This document shows positions 24,564 to 32,505 of a stretch of 64,000 nt of DNA, piece by piece. The notes under the pieces were generated by a model that was not told the DNA's origin, did not search any database, and saw only the letters and a program-made list of their open reading frames with translations. The translations under genes were made by a program, and so were the position numbers. This DNA comes from Chitinophaga rhizosphaerae (GTDB taxonomy: Bacteria; Bacteroidota; Bacteroidia; Chitinophagales; Chitinophagaceae), in assembly GCF_003958645.1 (NCBI RefSeq), contig NZ_RXLO01000005.1, forward strand, positions 62,001 to 126,000, read 5' to 3'. Positions within the stretch are counted from its first letter, which is position 1. Each line of letters begins with the position of its first letter.

Positions 24564-24691
24564 AGTTTGTTAATGATGAACTATGAGCCTTCGGAAAATA
24601 ATGAATTCGATACAGAAATGAAATGTCTCCTGCAGTGAGACGGTTTCACCCCGGCCTTTCACCCGAAAGCTCGTTGATGTTATTGCTAATA

Positions 24692-24860
24692 ACCGGCAGG
24701 TCTTCTGGCTTGTTTCCTTGTTCATGACCTTCCCGCCCGGATGGACAGTGGTGTGGAGAATGAACAGCTTCATGAAACTTACAGCTACGGGGATAGCACC
24801 GGATTCTCACCGGTTTCCCTTTTAATCCCGGACCGCGCTGGCAGACCGGGAACCAATTAT
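24692..24860 (-). promoter_or_regulatory. Cobalamin (AdoCbl) riboswitch
   Basis: On the minus strand the leader shows the cobalamin-riboswitch blocks in order: GGGAAaCCGGTGAGAATCCGG, then CCCCGTAGCTGTAAG, CACTGTCCATCC, GGGCGGGAAGG, and at the 3' end AAGCCAGAAGACCTGCCGG. It ends about 130 nt before the btuB ATG, so effector binding should lower expression of the receptor and downstream cob genes. Boundaries are approximate. Confidence 0.95.
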
Positions 24861-24865
24861 GGGTG

Positions 24866-24873
24866 CAAATGTA
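24866..24873 (-). promoter_or_regulatory. Bacteroidota -7 box before the riboswitch
   Basis: TACATTTG on the minus strand matches TAnnTTTG and lies just upstream of the riboswitch 5' end. No TTG is seen at the usual -33 distance. Confidence 0.45.
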
Positions 24874-25102
24874 AGAAAGAGTTTCGGCTTTTATATTTTA
24901 CTTTATTTCGGGGGCACCCCTCCATCCGCCTACCGCCCGGGGAGGGGAGGATATGTGGCCAGGGTACGATGTGAAAAAAAGTCAATATGAAACACGCAAT
25001 ATTATCTGGATATTTGTCGAAAATGAAGTAGGTTAGAAGTTCATTGTCCCGAGCGCTAACTTTGTGCCGATGGGGGTTTAAAATTTGAATAATAAGAAAG
25101 AT

Positions 25103-25558
25103 ATGGTAATCATCAACAGTTTTGCTGAATATCAGGCATACGAGGGTAAGGAAATAGGTAGCTCAAAGTGGCATACCATTGACCAGGCGCAGATCAACAT
25201 GTTTGCGGACGCAACGCTTGATCATCAATGGATTCACACAGACGAAGAAAGGGCCAAAAATGAAGGGCCGTTCAAATCCACCATCGCCCACGGGTATCTG
25301 ACGCTGTCGCTAATCCCTTACTTGTGGAAACAGATTGCGGATATCCGTAATGTTAAAATGGAGATCAACTACGGCATAGAGCAGTTTAAATTCGGCCAGG
25401 CGGTACTGGTGAACGATGAGGTGCAGTTGACGGCGAAGCTCAAGACCATCGTTGATTTAAGAGGGGTCACCAAAGTGGTGATCGCCGCCACGCTCAATAT
25501 CAAGGGCAAGGCAAAACCGGCATATACCGGTGATGTAGTGTTTCTTTACCATTTTTAA
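25103..25558 (+). CDS. MaoC-like (R)-enoyl-CoA hydratase
   Basis: Hot-dog-fold hydratase of 151 aa, cytoplasmic. The catalytic segment MFADATLDHQWIHTD has Asp40 and His45, matching the hydratase-2 motif, followed by FKSTIAHGYLTLSL. The ATG at 25103 replaces an upstream TTG at 25085 and has a purine-rich AAGAAAG just before it. It is a single-gene unit between the B12 leader and a 410-bp gap; substrates are probably short-chain enoyl-CoA esters. Confidence 0.9.
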   Translation: MVIINSFAEYQAYEGKEIGSSKWHTIDQAQINMFADATLDHQWIHTDEERAKNEGPFKSTIAHGYLTLSLIPYLWKQIADIRNVKMEINYGIEQFKFGQAVLVNDEVQLTAKLKTIVDLRGVTKVVIAATLNIKGKAKPAYTGDVVFLYHF

Positions 25559-25563
25559 TACCG

Positions 25564-25592
25564 GCGGGCAGCCTTTCGGGTTGCCTGCTTTG
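25564..25592 (+). terminator. Hairpin after MaoC gene
   Basis: GCGGGCAGCC (25564-25573) pairs with GGTTGCCTGC (25579-25588) with two G-T pairs and a five-base loop, followed by TTTG. It starts 5 bp past the stop. Confidence 0.6.
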
Positions 25593-25968
25593 TTCCATGT
25601 TCTGATGGCGCCGCTGGAGAGGATTGTTCCCGGTCCGGTAATGATATGGAGCCATTGCTCCACAGAAGGCGCCGGAAATACCGCTTTTTAGTGTAACCCC
25701 TTTCCCGCCTGCAGGTTGGGATCAAGTCATATCTTCCCCTTACGTACGACAAAGTACGTCTTAATACTTCCCCGGCTTATTATCCAGAACCCGGATCTTT
25801 CGGGTGCGTCCGCATTTTTACGAATTTTTCGTAAAAAAAGAGAGGGATTCGCAGTGTTATTTACGTATAACTACATGCGAACAAGTTTGCGTTTGCAACC
25901 TGCCGCGATGCGGGCAGGCCTGTATCGGGGTATCAGCGGTGATTCTAACCAATCCAATATTCTATTTT
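25593..25968. other. Gene-free gap with two inverted repeats before GH16
   Basis: No gene is supported. Two symmetric elements stand out: ACGTAC-N6-GTACGT at 25742-25759 and a perfect TTTTTACGAA-N3-TTCGTAAAAA at 25815-25837. Either could be an operator for the GH16 gene, and the second, with its A/T ends, could also end transcription on the minus strand. No clear TTG/TAnnTTTG promoter pair was found. Confidence 0.5.
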
Positions 25969-27225
25969 ATGAAAAGAAATTTCAAAGCAGCTTTACTATT
26001 ATCAGGACTGTGGCTGATGCAATCATTTTGCACCAAGTCTTCCCAACAACCAGTCCTTCAGAAGAAGGATATCCCCCAGCAATCCTTAATGAATACAACA
26101 TCGGGTATAGGGGGGGATGATCTTATCTGGTCAGATGAATTTAACGGCAGCGGAGGATTTGATGTCACTAAGTGGAGCCACTGTATCCGGAAGGTGTCTC
26201 CATGGAACATGTACCTGACCTCCACGTCTAATTACGCTTATCAGAACGATACGAACCTGGTGTTGAAGATGGATAATGCGGTAATTCCTGGCGATAATGT
26301 GCCTTATCATACCGGCGGCATTGAAACGAGGGACAAGTTTAATTTCAAATATGGCATGATAGAAGCACGCATGAAATATGATGAAGGGAATGGTGCATGG
26401 CCTGCATTCTGGATGATGCCACAATTCAATACTTATGGCGGCTGGCCAAGATCCGGGGAGATTGATATATGTGAACACTTTAACACCACAACTACCACCC
26501 AGCAGAATGTTTTTACCTACAAACAGCATCTTATCAACCAGAAGGCAATAATATACAGCGCGCCCTACATTCAAAATGCATATAATGTTTATACTTTACT
26601 TTGGACAGAAAACTCGCTTCGTTTTTTTGTAAACGGGAAGTTTACGACCTCCTATAATAAGGCGCCTGGTGATACGTGGGAAGCCTGGCCATATGATCAG
26701 CCCATGTATATTATTTTTAACCAGTCGTGTACTGATACCTGGTGGTATATAGACCTGAACAAACTGCCCTTTCATAATCGCGTCGACTATGTCCGCGTGT
26801 ACCAGGCATCACATATTTATAATGCCGGTTTTGAATATGGGAATGCATTGACGCCCTGGACAGCCTGGAGTGCAAATCAAACGGGTGCGGTGAGTGTCGT
26901 GAATAACAATGCCCATTCAGGTACAAATGCATTAAGCTTAAGCGGTGGGGAAAAGTCTGCCGAGCAGCTGGTCACCAGTCTGAAACCCAACACTACTTAT
27001 GTGCTGAAAGCGTATGCCAAACTGGGTACAGGCACGGGGGCTTCCGTAGGTGTAAAGAACTATGGTGGAACAACCGTAGGCAGTGCCGTTACCAGCAATA
27101 CCTACACCCAGCAGCAGATCACTTTTACCACAGGAGCCACCAATACATCGGCACTTATATACTTTTATAAGAATAGTGTCAATGGCACCGCCTATGCAGA
27201 TGATTTTAGTTTGGAAGAACTGTAA
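25969..27225 (+). CDS. GH16 beta-glucanase lipoprotein with C-terminal binding module
   Basis: Exported endo-beta-glucanase-type enzyme of 418 aa. The ATG at 25969 begins a lipoprotein-like signal (lipobox near QSFC, Cys21). The GH16 domain (about residues 48-285) has IWSDEFNG, GGIETRDKFNFKYG and the catalytic GEIDICEHF with Glu164 as nucleophile and Glu169 as acid/base. A C-terminal module (about 285-418, NAGFEYGNALTPW to YADDFSLEEL) has the CBM4/9-like (CenC) jelly-roll pattern. Laminarin or mixed-linkage beta-glucan is the likely substrate. The gene is noticeably AT-richer than its neighbours, hinting at acquisition. It converges on the GH92 gene. Confidence 0.9.
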   Translation: MKRNFKAALLLSGLWLMQSFCTKSSQQPVLQKKDIPQQSLMNTTSGIGGDDLIWSDEFNGSGGFDVTKWSHCIRKVSPWNMYLTSTSNYAYQNDTNLVLKMDNAVIPGDNVPYHTGGIETRDKFNFKYGMIEARMKYDEGNGAWPAFWMMPQFNTYGGWPRSGEIDICEHFNTTTTTQQNVFTYKQHLINQKAIIYSAPYIQNAYNVYTLLWTENSLRFFVNGKFTTSYNKAPGDTWEAWPYDQPMYIIFNQSCTDTWWYIDLNKLPFHNRVDYVRVYQASHIYNAGFEYGNALTPWTAWSANQTGAVSVVNNNAHSGTNALSLSGGEKSAEQLVTSLKPNTTYVLKAYAKLGTGTGASVGVKNYGGTTVGSAVTSNTYTQQQITFTTGATNTSALIYFYKNSVNGTAYADDFSLEEL

Positions 27226-27249
27226 AGTTTTTTCGATGAAGTTAGGTAA

Positions 27250-27286
27250 GCAGGAGGATGTATGGACGCGATCTGCATCTTCCTGC
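27250..27286. terminator. Hairpin between convergent GH16 and GH92 genes
   Basis: GCAGGAGGATG (27250-27260) pairs with CATCTTCCTGC (27276-27286) through 11 pairs including one G-T. No T run follows on either strand, so its role as terminator is only suggested by position. Confidence 0.4.
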
Positions 27287-27350
27287 ATTGCCGTACGGAT
27301 CGAATCTGAAACCTTGTCATTGATTGAGGATGACGGGGGCAAGGATACCG

Positions 27351-29717
27351 TTACTTTTTTGAATAGTTGTCTTTCGGCCGGCTGTCCATTTGCAGCACCA
27401 GTTTGCCGCCTTCGGCAACATGGCTGAACGGGATCCGTGTATCGTATAGCCGTTTCCCATTTAGCACAAGCAGTTGTACGTAGGCGTTCGCCTTGCTGTT
27501 GTTTTTCGTTTCGATCACAAACTCCCTGCCTTTATAGTAGCGGTTATTCAGTTGAATGGTGACTTTATCGAAAAGCGGGCTCCCGATTCCGAACGAGGGC
27601 TCGGTAGCAGTAAGGCCTTTGACGTCAAACAGGCCGATGGAGCTGATTACATACCAGGCCCCCAGCTGTCCCTGGTCTTCATCCTGACCATATCCATACC
27701 CGTGCACACCTTCGGTGCCGTAAAAATCATGCAGGATGGCGCGTACCCATTGCTGGGTTAAAGAAGGGTAGCCGATTTCGTTGAATAACCAGGATATGTG
27801 CAGGCACGGCTGATTCCCGTGATTATATAGCGTTTCAAGGCCGGCAAACGCATCCACTTCCTTTCCGCCACTGAACAGCTTTTTCTGCGCAATGGTGAAT
27901 ATGCTGTCCAGCCGCCGGCTAAACAAGGCAGGTCCCAGTTTTTCCGCCAGGCCCTGAACGTTATGTGGAACATAGAAAGTGTATTGCCATGCGTTGCCTT
28001 CCTGGAAACCACGCCAGACCTGCAGCGGGTTGAAATTGTCGATAAACTCGCCATTGGCCTTGCGTGGGCGTATGAAATTGGTAGTGGGATCATATAGCCG
28101 TTCCCAGCCTTTGGACAGGTACATGAGCCGGTTGTAATCGGCGGTCTTGTTCAATTGTTTGGCCCATTGCGCCACTGCCCAGGCACTGTACGAGTATTCA
28201 AGCGTATGCGAAGCGGAGAACCCGTCCGTATCGGCATCCGATGGAACGTATCCGTATTTCGTAAAATATTTGGTGTTCGACTTTCCCGCTCCTAATGGAC
28301 GGTTTTCGCCTTCCAGCTCATTTTTGAGGGCAGCCGCATAGGCCGTTTCCACGTCAAAATCGCGGATGCCGCATTGATAAGCGCCAGCGAAGAGCGTTGT
28401 CAGCAGGTTGGTGCCCACGCCAGAAACAAACCGGCCGTTGGCGATGCCGTCTGCCAGCCATCCGGCATCTTTATATGTCTGCAAATGGCTGCTGAGGTAG
28501 TCTGACTGGTATTCGGGGTAGACGAGCGTCCAGAGTTGCGAAAGGTTCCATTGCACGCCCCATGCTGCATCCGTATTGTAAATATTATGAACGGGTTTGT
28601 TGTTTTGCATCGGCAACTGGCCGATTTTTCCGTCGTTGCGGGGATATGCGCCGTTAACGTCGTTTGCGAGGCCCCTTCCCAGCAGCGCGTGGTACAGGCC
28701 GGTATAGAATTTTATCTTATCCGCCCGGTTGGGAGTTTCGACCCGGATCCGTCCCAGGTAGTTTTCCCAGGTTGCCGCCGCATTTTTTCTTGCCTGGTCG
28801 AAATCCAGCTGTGCTGCTTCTTCCTGCAGGTTCAGCCGCGCATTGGCCACGGAAGTGTAGGACAGGCCTGTCTTGACCGTGATGATGTCAGTGGTATTGG
28901 ACGCGAAGGTCAGGTAGATGCCTGCGCCGGCCCCCGAAATTTCGGAATCCCCTGCTTTCACTACGTTGCCGGCAAACGTTCCCCATGCATCCGGGGTATG
29001 GTCGAGCTGAGCGGAAAAATACAGCGGAACGGTAGCGCCCGGCTGATATTTTTTCACATATTCCGGTTCGGTGATCACCCATCCCTCTATCCGTCCGTCG
29101 CGCGTTTTGGTGACGTATGCGTCTACGACACGGCCGCTTTCGCCTTGCCGGTTGCCGATATCGAACAGGATATGGTTTTGCTTGCCGGCAGGAAAGCTGT
29201 ATCGTTGAAACGCCACGCGCGGTGTTGCCGTAAGTTCTGCCCTGATGTTGTAATCTTTCAACAATACCGAATAATAGCCGGCAGTGGCAATTTCATCCGA
29301 TCGGTCAAAGCGTGAGCGGTAGCCCTCGCCGGTACTGTCATTCACCGGGCCGGGCGTTGTTTTGAGCTTGCCGGAGGTTGGCATCAGAACGATCCCTCCA
29401 ACCTGGAATTCATGCAGGCAGGGAAAACCTTCGATGGATTTATCCCGGTAATCATATCCTGTAGCTTCCCATCCGCTTTTGTTGCCCAGATGCCCGTTGG
29501 TAGAAGGCGCGGGCTTGGCCATCCCGAACGGCATGGCGCCGGGCGTAAAGTGGAACCATCGGCAGTGCGCCGTGCCGATCCGGGGTTCTACATACTGCGA
29601 CAGCGTTTCACTATCCGCGCCAGGCCCGGGAGATTTTCCCGTTAAAAGCTTTCCGGAACATGAAAAGAGCAGCTGCGAAAACAGGGCGGCCGAACAAAAG
29701 AAACTTCTTGCATGCAT
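27351..29717 (-). CDS. GH92-family alpha-mannosidase
   Basis: Exported exo-alpha-mannosidase of 788 aa from the ATG at 29717, with a signal ending near LLFSCSGK, which suits a lipoprotein. GH92 hallmarks are VEPRIGT, PGAMPFGMAKPAP, EGNAWQYTFYVPHNVQGL, GNQPCLHISWLFN and GQDEDQGQLGAWYVISSIGLFDV; the acidic cluster of the last belongs to the Ca-dependent active site. GH92 enzymes cut alpha-1,2/1,3/1,4 mannosyl links or mannose-1-phosphate-6-mannose; the linkage is not predictable here. It is divergent from the AraC regulator, 102 bp apart, and likely controlled by it. Confidence 0.94.
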   Translation of the reverse strand: MHARSFFCSAALFSQLLFSCSGKLLTGKSPGPGADSETLSQYVEPRIGTAHCRWFHFTPGAMPFGMAKPAPSTNGHLGNKSGWEATGYDYRDKSIEGFPCLHEFQVGGIVLMPTSGKLKTTPGPVNDSTGEGYRSRFDRSDEIATAGYYSVLLKDYNIRAELTATPRVAFQRYSFPAGKQNHILFDIGNRQGESGRVVDAYVTKTRDGRIEGWVITEPEYVKKYQPGATVPLYFSAQLDHTPDAWGTFAGNVVKAGDSEISGAGAGIYLTFASNTTDIITVKTGLSYTSVANARLNLQEEAAQLDFDQARKNAAATWENYLGRIRVETPNRADKIKFYTGLYHALLGRGLANDVNGAYPRNDGKIGQLPMQNNKPVHNIYNTDAAWGVQWNLSQLWTLVYPEYQSDYLSSHLQTYKDAGWLADGIANGRFVSGVGTNLLTTLFAGAYQCGIRDFDVETAYAAALKNELEGENRPLGAGKSNTKYFTKYGYVPSDADTDGFSASHTLEYSYSAWAVAQWAKQLNKTADYNRLMYLSKGWERLYDPTTNFIRPRKANGEFIDNFNPLQVWRGFQEGNAWQYTFYVPHNVQGLAEKLGPALFSRRLDSIFTIAQKKLFSGGKEVDAFAGLETLYNHGNQPCLHISWLFNEIGYPSLTQQWVRAILHDFYGTEGVHGYGYGQDEDQGQLGAWYVISSIGLFDVKGLTATEPSFGIGSPLFDKVTIQLNNRYYKGREFVIETKNNSKANAYVQLLVLNGKRLYDTRIPFSHVAEGGKLVLQMDSRPKDNYSKK

Positions 29718-29819
29718 ATGATAGCCGTTAATTGAATACGCCGGTAAAATTATTTTGTCCACCCAAGCCATAAAAGTACATTTATCACTATTTTGTTACA
29801 CTATCTTACGATTTTGACA

Positions 29820-30710
29820 ATGAAAAGATTACAGGAAGGCTTTAAGGGTGAGCGGAGTGTTTCATTACCGGAAGAATTGTTGCAGGCCTACGGTGAGGAG
29901 CCATTGATCAGCCACCTGTATGTGCGCAAGATCGGTTATTTCCCGAAAGTAAAGTTTCACTATGTACAGAAAACCGAAAAGTGTGACTATGCCATGCTGG
30001 TCTATTGTACCGAAGGAAAAGGCTGGTATTCGATTTATGGCAGGAAATATCCAGTAACGGCGAACCAGTACATTATCGTTCCTGCCGGCACGGCGTATGC
30101 ATTCGGCGCCGAAGCGAATGATCCGTGGACGATCTACTGGGTGCAGTTCCGTGGCCGGCTGAGCGGCAGTTTCGTGCCGGGCGTGGCAGGCCCGGTCACG
30201 ATTTTGCCGGATGAGCATTCGCGGGTACAGGACCGGATCCGGTTGTTTGAAGAAATTTACAGCCGGTTTGCTATGGGGTACATTAAGGAATACATGATTT
30301 ACGCTTCCATGTGCCTGTATCCTTTTCTTGCATCGTTTGTATATCTCAATGCATACCAGCATTTCACGGCCGGGAAGCTGCATGAATTTCCATTTTCTTC
30401 AAAAGTCATACATTATATGCGGGAGAATATTGAACGGAACCTCGACCTCGGCCGGATCGCCAGGTACTTCCGTTATTCTCCGTCTCATTTTTCCATGCTT
30501 TTTCAGAAAGAAACGGGTATGTCCCCGATTAATTTCTTTATTAATCTCAAGATGCAGAAAGCCTGCGAATATATTGAGCTGACAAATTTAAAGCTGCATG
30601 AGATCGCCAGCCGGCTTGGGTTTGATGAGCCGTCCTATTTTTCCCGTGTATTCTCAAAAGTAATGGGGGTGTCCCCATCGGCCTATCGAAGGCATGAAAC
30701 GGACGTCTGA
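29820..30710 (+). CDS. AraC-family transcription regulator
   Basis: Regulator of 296 aa. The N-terminal part (about residues 30-170) is a cupin-like ligand domain, with YCTEGKGWYSIYGRKYPVTANQYIIVPAGTAY typical of sugar-sensing AraC proteins. The C-terminal double helix-turn-helix (about 195-292) has IARYFRYSPSHFSMLFQKETGMSPINF and the signature ending FDEPSYFSRVFSKVMGVSPSAYRR. The ATG at 29820 is used over an upstream start at 29793. It faces away from the GH92 gene and toward the SusC/SusD run, so it may control both sides in response to a sugar. Confidence 0.93.
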   Translation: MKRLQEGFKGERSVSLPEELLQAYGEEPLISHLYVRKIGYFPKVKFHYVQKTEKCDYAMLVYCTEGKGWYSIYGRKYPVTANQYIIVPAGTAYAFGAEANDPWTIYWVQFRGRLSGSFVPGVAGPVTILPDEHSRVQDRIRLFEEIYSRFAMGYIKEYMIYASMCLYPFLASFVYLNAYQHFTAGKLHEFPFSSKVIHYMRENIERNLDLGRIARYFRYSPSHFSMLFQKETGMSPINFFINLKMQKACEYIELTNLKLHEIASRLGFDEPSYFSRVFSKVMGVSPSAYRRHETDV

Positions 30711-31035
30711 TGTTGCTGTCTGATCCGCATGCGGTATTTTCTCCGTTTTCCACACTGCGGGGTAACGATCGGATAGGGTTTGTTACGCAAAAAGTTTCCT
30801 GTCAGGAAATTAATTCCAATCTTATAACTAATTGAAATGCAAGCTGTATTGTCGCTATAGGGGCTACGACGGCTAATATGCGCTCATTAAATTTGGAAGT
30901 AACAATTTAGTAATAGGAAAAAATATTTCCTTATGGGAAATAAAATTGTACTTTAGATTTTAATAGTTGAGCATGTTCCACCCGTCGGGGCTATTACATT
31001 TATCCCCCGGTGCTGTCAAAAAAATATTCTTACGT
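30711..31035. other. Gap with palindromes before metallophosphoesterase
   Basis: No gene is supported. TTTCCTG-T-CAGGAAA at 30795-30809 is a perfect 15-bp palindrome; GGAAA/TTTCC/GGAAA alternations recur near 30917-30942. A TAAATTTG box lies at 30888-30895 without a -33 TTG. These are candidate control elements for the downstream locus. Confidence 0.45.
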
Positions 31036-32046
31036 ATGGAGACGAATCACGGAATGCAAACGAGTCGCCGGGCATTTATCGGCACTGCGGCCATGGCGGC
31101 AGTGACCTTTGCAATTCCCGCATGGGCAAGGGAAGTGGTGGCCCGTGTACCCGGGAAATTGTCGATCGGCCTGATCACCGACCTTCACCACGACGTCATG
31201 CACGACGGGGCGGAACGGTTGGAGGCATTTCTTAGGGAAATGGGGCGGGTTAAACCCGATGCCATCATGCAACTGGGCGATTTTGCCTATCCTTCCGAAA
31301 AAAACGCCGGTATTATCGAACGGTTCAACCGCGGGCATGCCCTTCCGCTGCATGTGATCGGCAATCATGACACCGATAGCGGTTTTACGCACCAGCAATG
31401 CCTGGAGAAATGGGGAATGCCTGCTACTTATTATACACGGGTAGTGAACGGGTTTCGGCTCATCGTGCTGAACGGGAATGAAAAAGGCTCACCTGCGCAC
31501 AAAGGCGGGTATCCGGCATACATCGGGCCGGAGCAGGTTGCCTGGTTGAAGCGGCAGCTCGCAGAAAGCAGCGAGCCGGTGATCGTAGTGTCCCATCAGC
31601 CGCTCACCGGAGGCATGGCGATCGATAACGCAACGGAAATACAAGGCATACTTGCCGGCGCGAAAGACCGTGTAGTGCTGGCAATTAACGGGCATACGCA
31701 TATCGATAGCCTGCAAGAGGTATCCGGTATCCCGTACCTCACCATCAACTCGGCTTCCTATTTCTGGGTCGGCGGCAAGTATGTCCATGAAAGCTATCCG
31801 AAGGAGATCCATGAAAAATATCCCTGGATCGGGCACACGTGCCCGTACCAGGACCCCCTGTTTACGACGCTCGTCATCGATCCTGCAAAATTCACCATTA
31901 AGGTGAAGGCAAGAAAGAGCGAATGGGTGGGAAAATCGCCGGAACAATTGAATTTTGCGGATAAGCAGCCTTTCAGGCCGGGAACGGAGATCGTACCCTT
32001 TATCCGCGACCGGAAGCACTATACCGGGAAAAGAATTGGAAAGTAA
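31036..32046 (+). CDS. Tat-exported calcineurin-like metallophosphoesterase
   Basis: Probable periplasmic phosphoesterase of 336 aa. The N-terminus has a twin-arginine signal (TSRRAFIGTAA, residues 9-19) ending after AWA. Metal-binding motifs of the calcineurin fold follow: ITDLHHD (Asp49, His51), LGDFA (Asp82), GNHD (Asn110, His111), VSHQP and NGHTHID. The ATG at 31036 is the first one that leaves an intact signal. It precedes susC in the same direction. A substrate such as a phosphorylated glycan is inferred from the neighbours only. Confidence 0.88.
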   Translation: METNHGMQTSRRAFIGTAAMAAVTFAIPAWAREVVARVPGKLSIGLITDLHHDVMHDGAERLEAFLREMGRVKPDAIMQLGDFAYPSEKNAGIIERFNRGHALPLHVIGNHDTDSGFTHQQCLEKWGMPATYYTRVVNGFRLIVLNGNEKGSPAHKGGYPAYIGPEQVAWLKRQLAESSEPVIVVSHQPLTGGMAIDNATEIQGILAGAKDRVVLAINGHTHIDSLQEVSGIPYLTINSASYFWVGGKYVHESYPKEIHEKYPWIGHTCPYQDPLFTTLVIDPAKFTIKVKARKSEWVGKSPEQLNFADKQPFRPGTEIVPFIRDRKHYTGKRIGK

Positions 32047-32505
32047 TGCAGGTTTGTATGATAAGCACGGCAACGTTTTAGAAAGGCAATGTTTGTATGA
32101 TGATGTATTGTATCCGGGTGCTTCGCAGGCTTAACGTCTTGCGGGGCGCCACGGATAAAAATGAACAATTTCCCGGAAACCGGATCGGTGGCCGGGGTTC
32201 CATGCACATTTGGGGAAAAATGACAGAGAATCGCAAGTAAACCGGTAATCGTTTTTTTATTAGACAGGAGCATACTGATCCTTACACCTTGTATCTGTTA
32301 ATACGCATAGGTATGTAGTTCACACAATTACATGGAATCGAATGGCGAACGCCGCAGGCGAGGGGCAACCCGGTTGCCAGGGCATCGCTATGCCCGCCGC
32401 CAAACCGGTTTTCGGGCTAACGGGACAAGGCACTTGTTCCGCAGGGGATATCCGTGTATTTCATCAATGGGTCCTTTTTATCAATTACATCTAAATTTCA
32501 AAACA
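32047..32505 (+). other. Leader region upstream of susC
   Basis: About 460 bp with no supported gene. The upstream extension of the susC frame (from 32332) lacks signal-peptide character and is not used. No exact TAnnTTTG/TTG promoter pair was found; a TTG at 32289 with a weak partner near 32316 is the closest. Possibly an untranslated leader, as is common for SusC genes. Confidence 0.4.

Noticed and set aside
24570..24773. 67-codon frame in the btuB leader
   Set aside because: It overlaps the cobalamin riboswitch; conserved RNA blocks explain the sequence better than a peptide.
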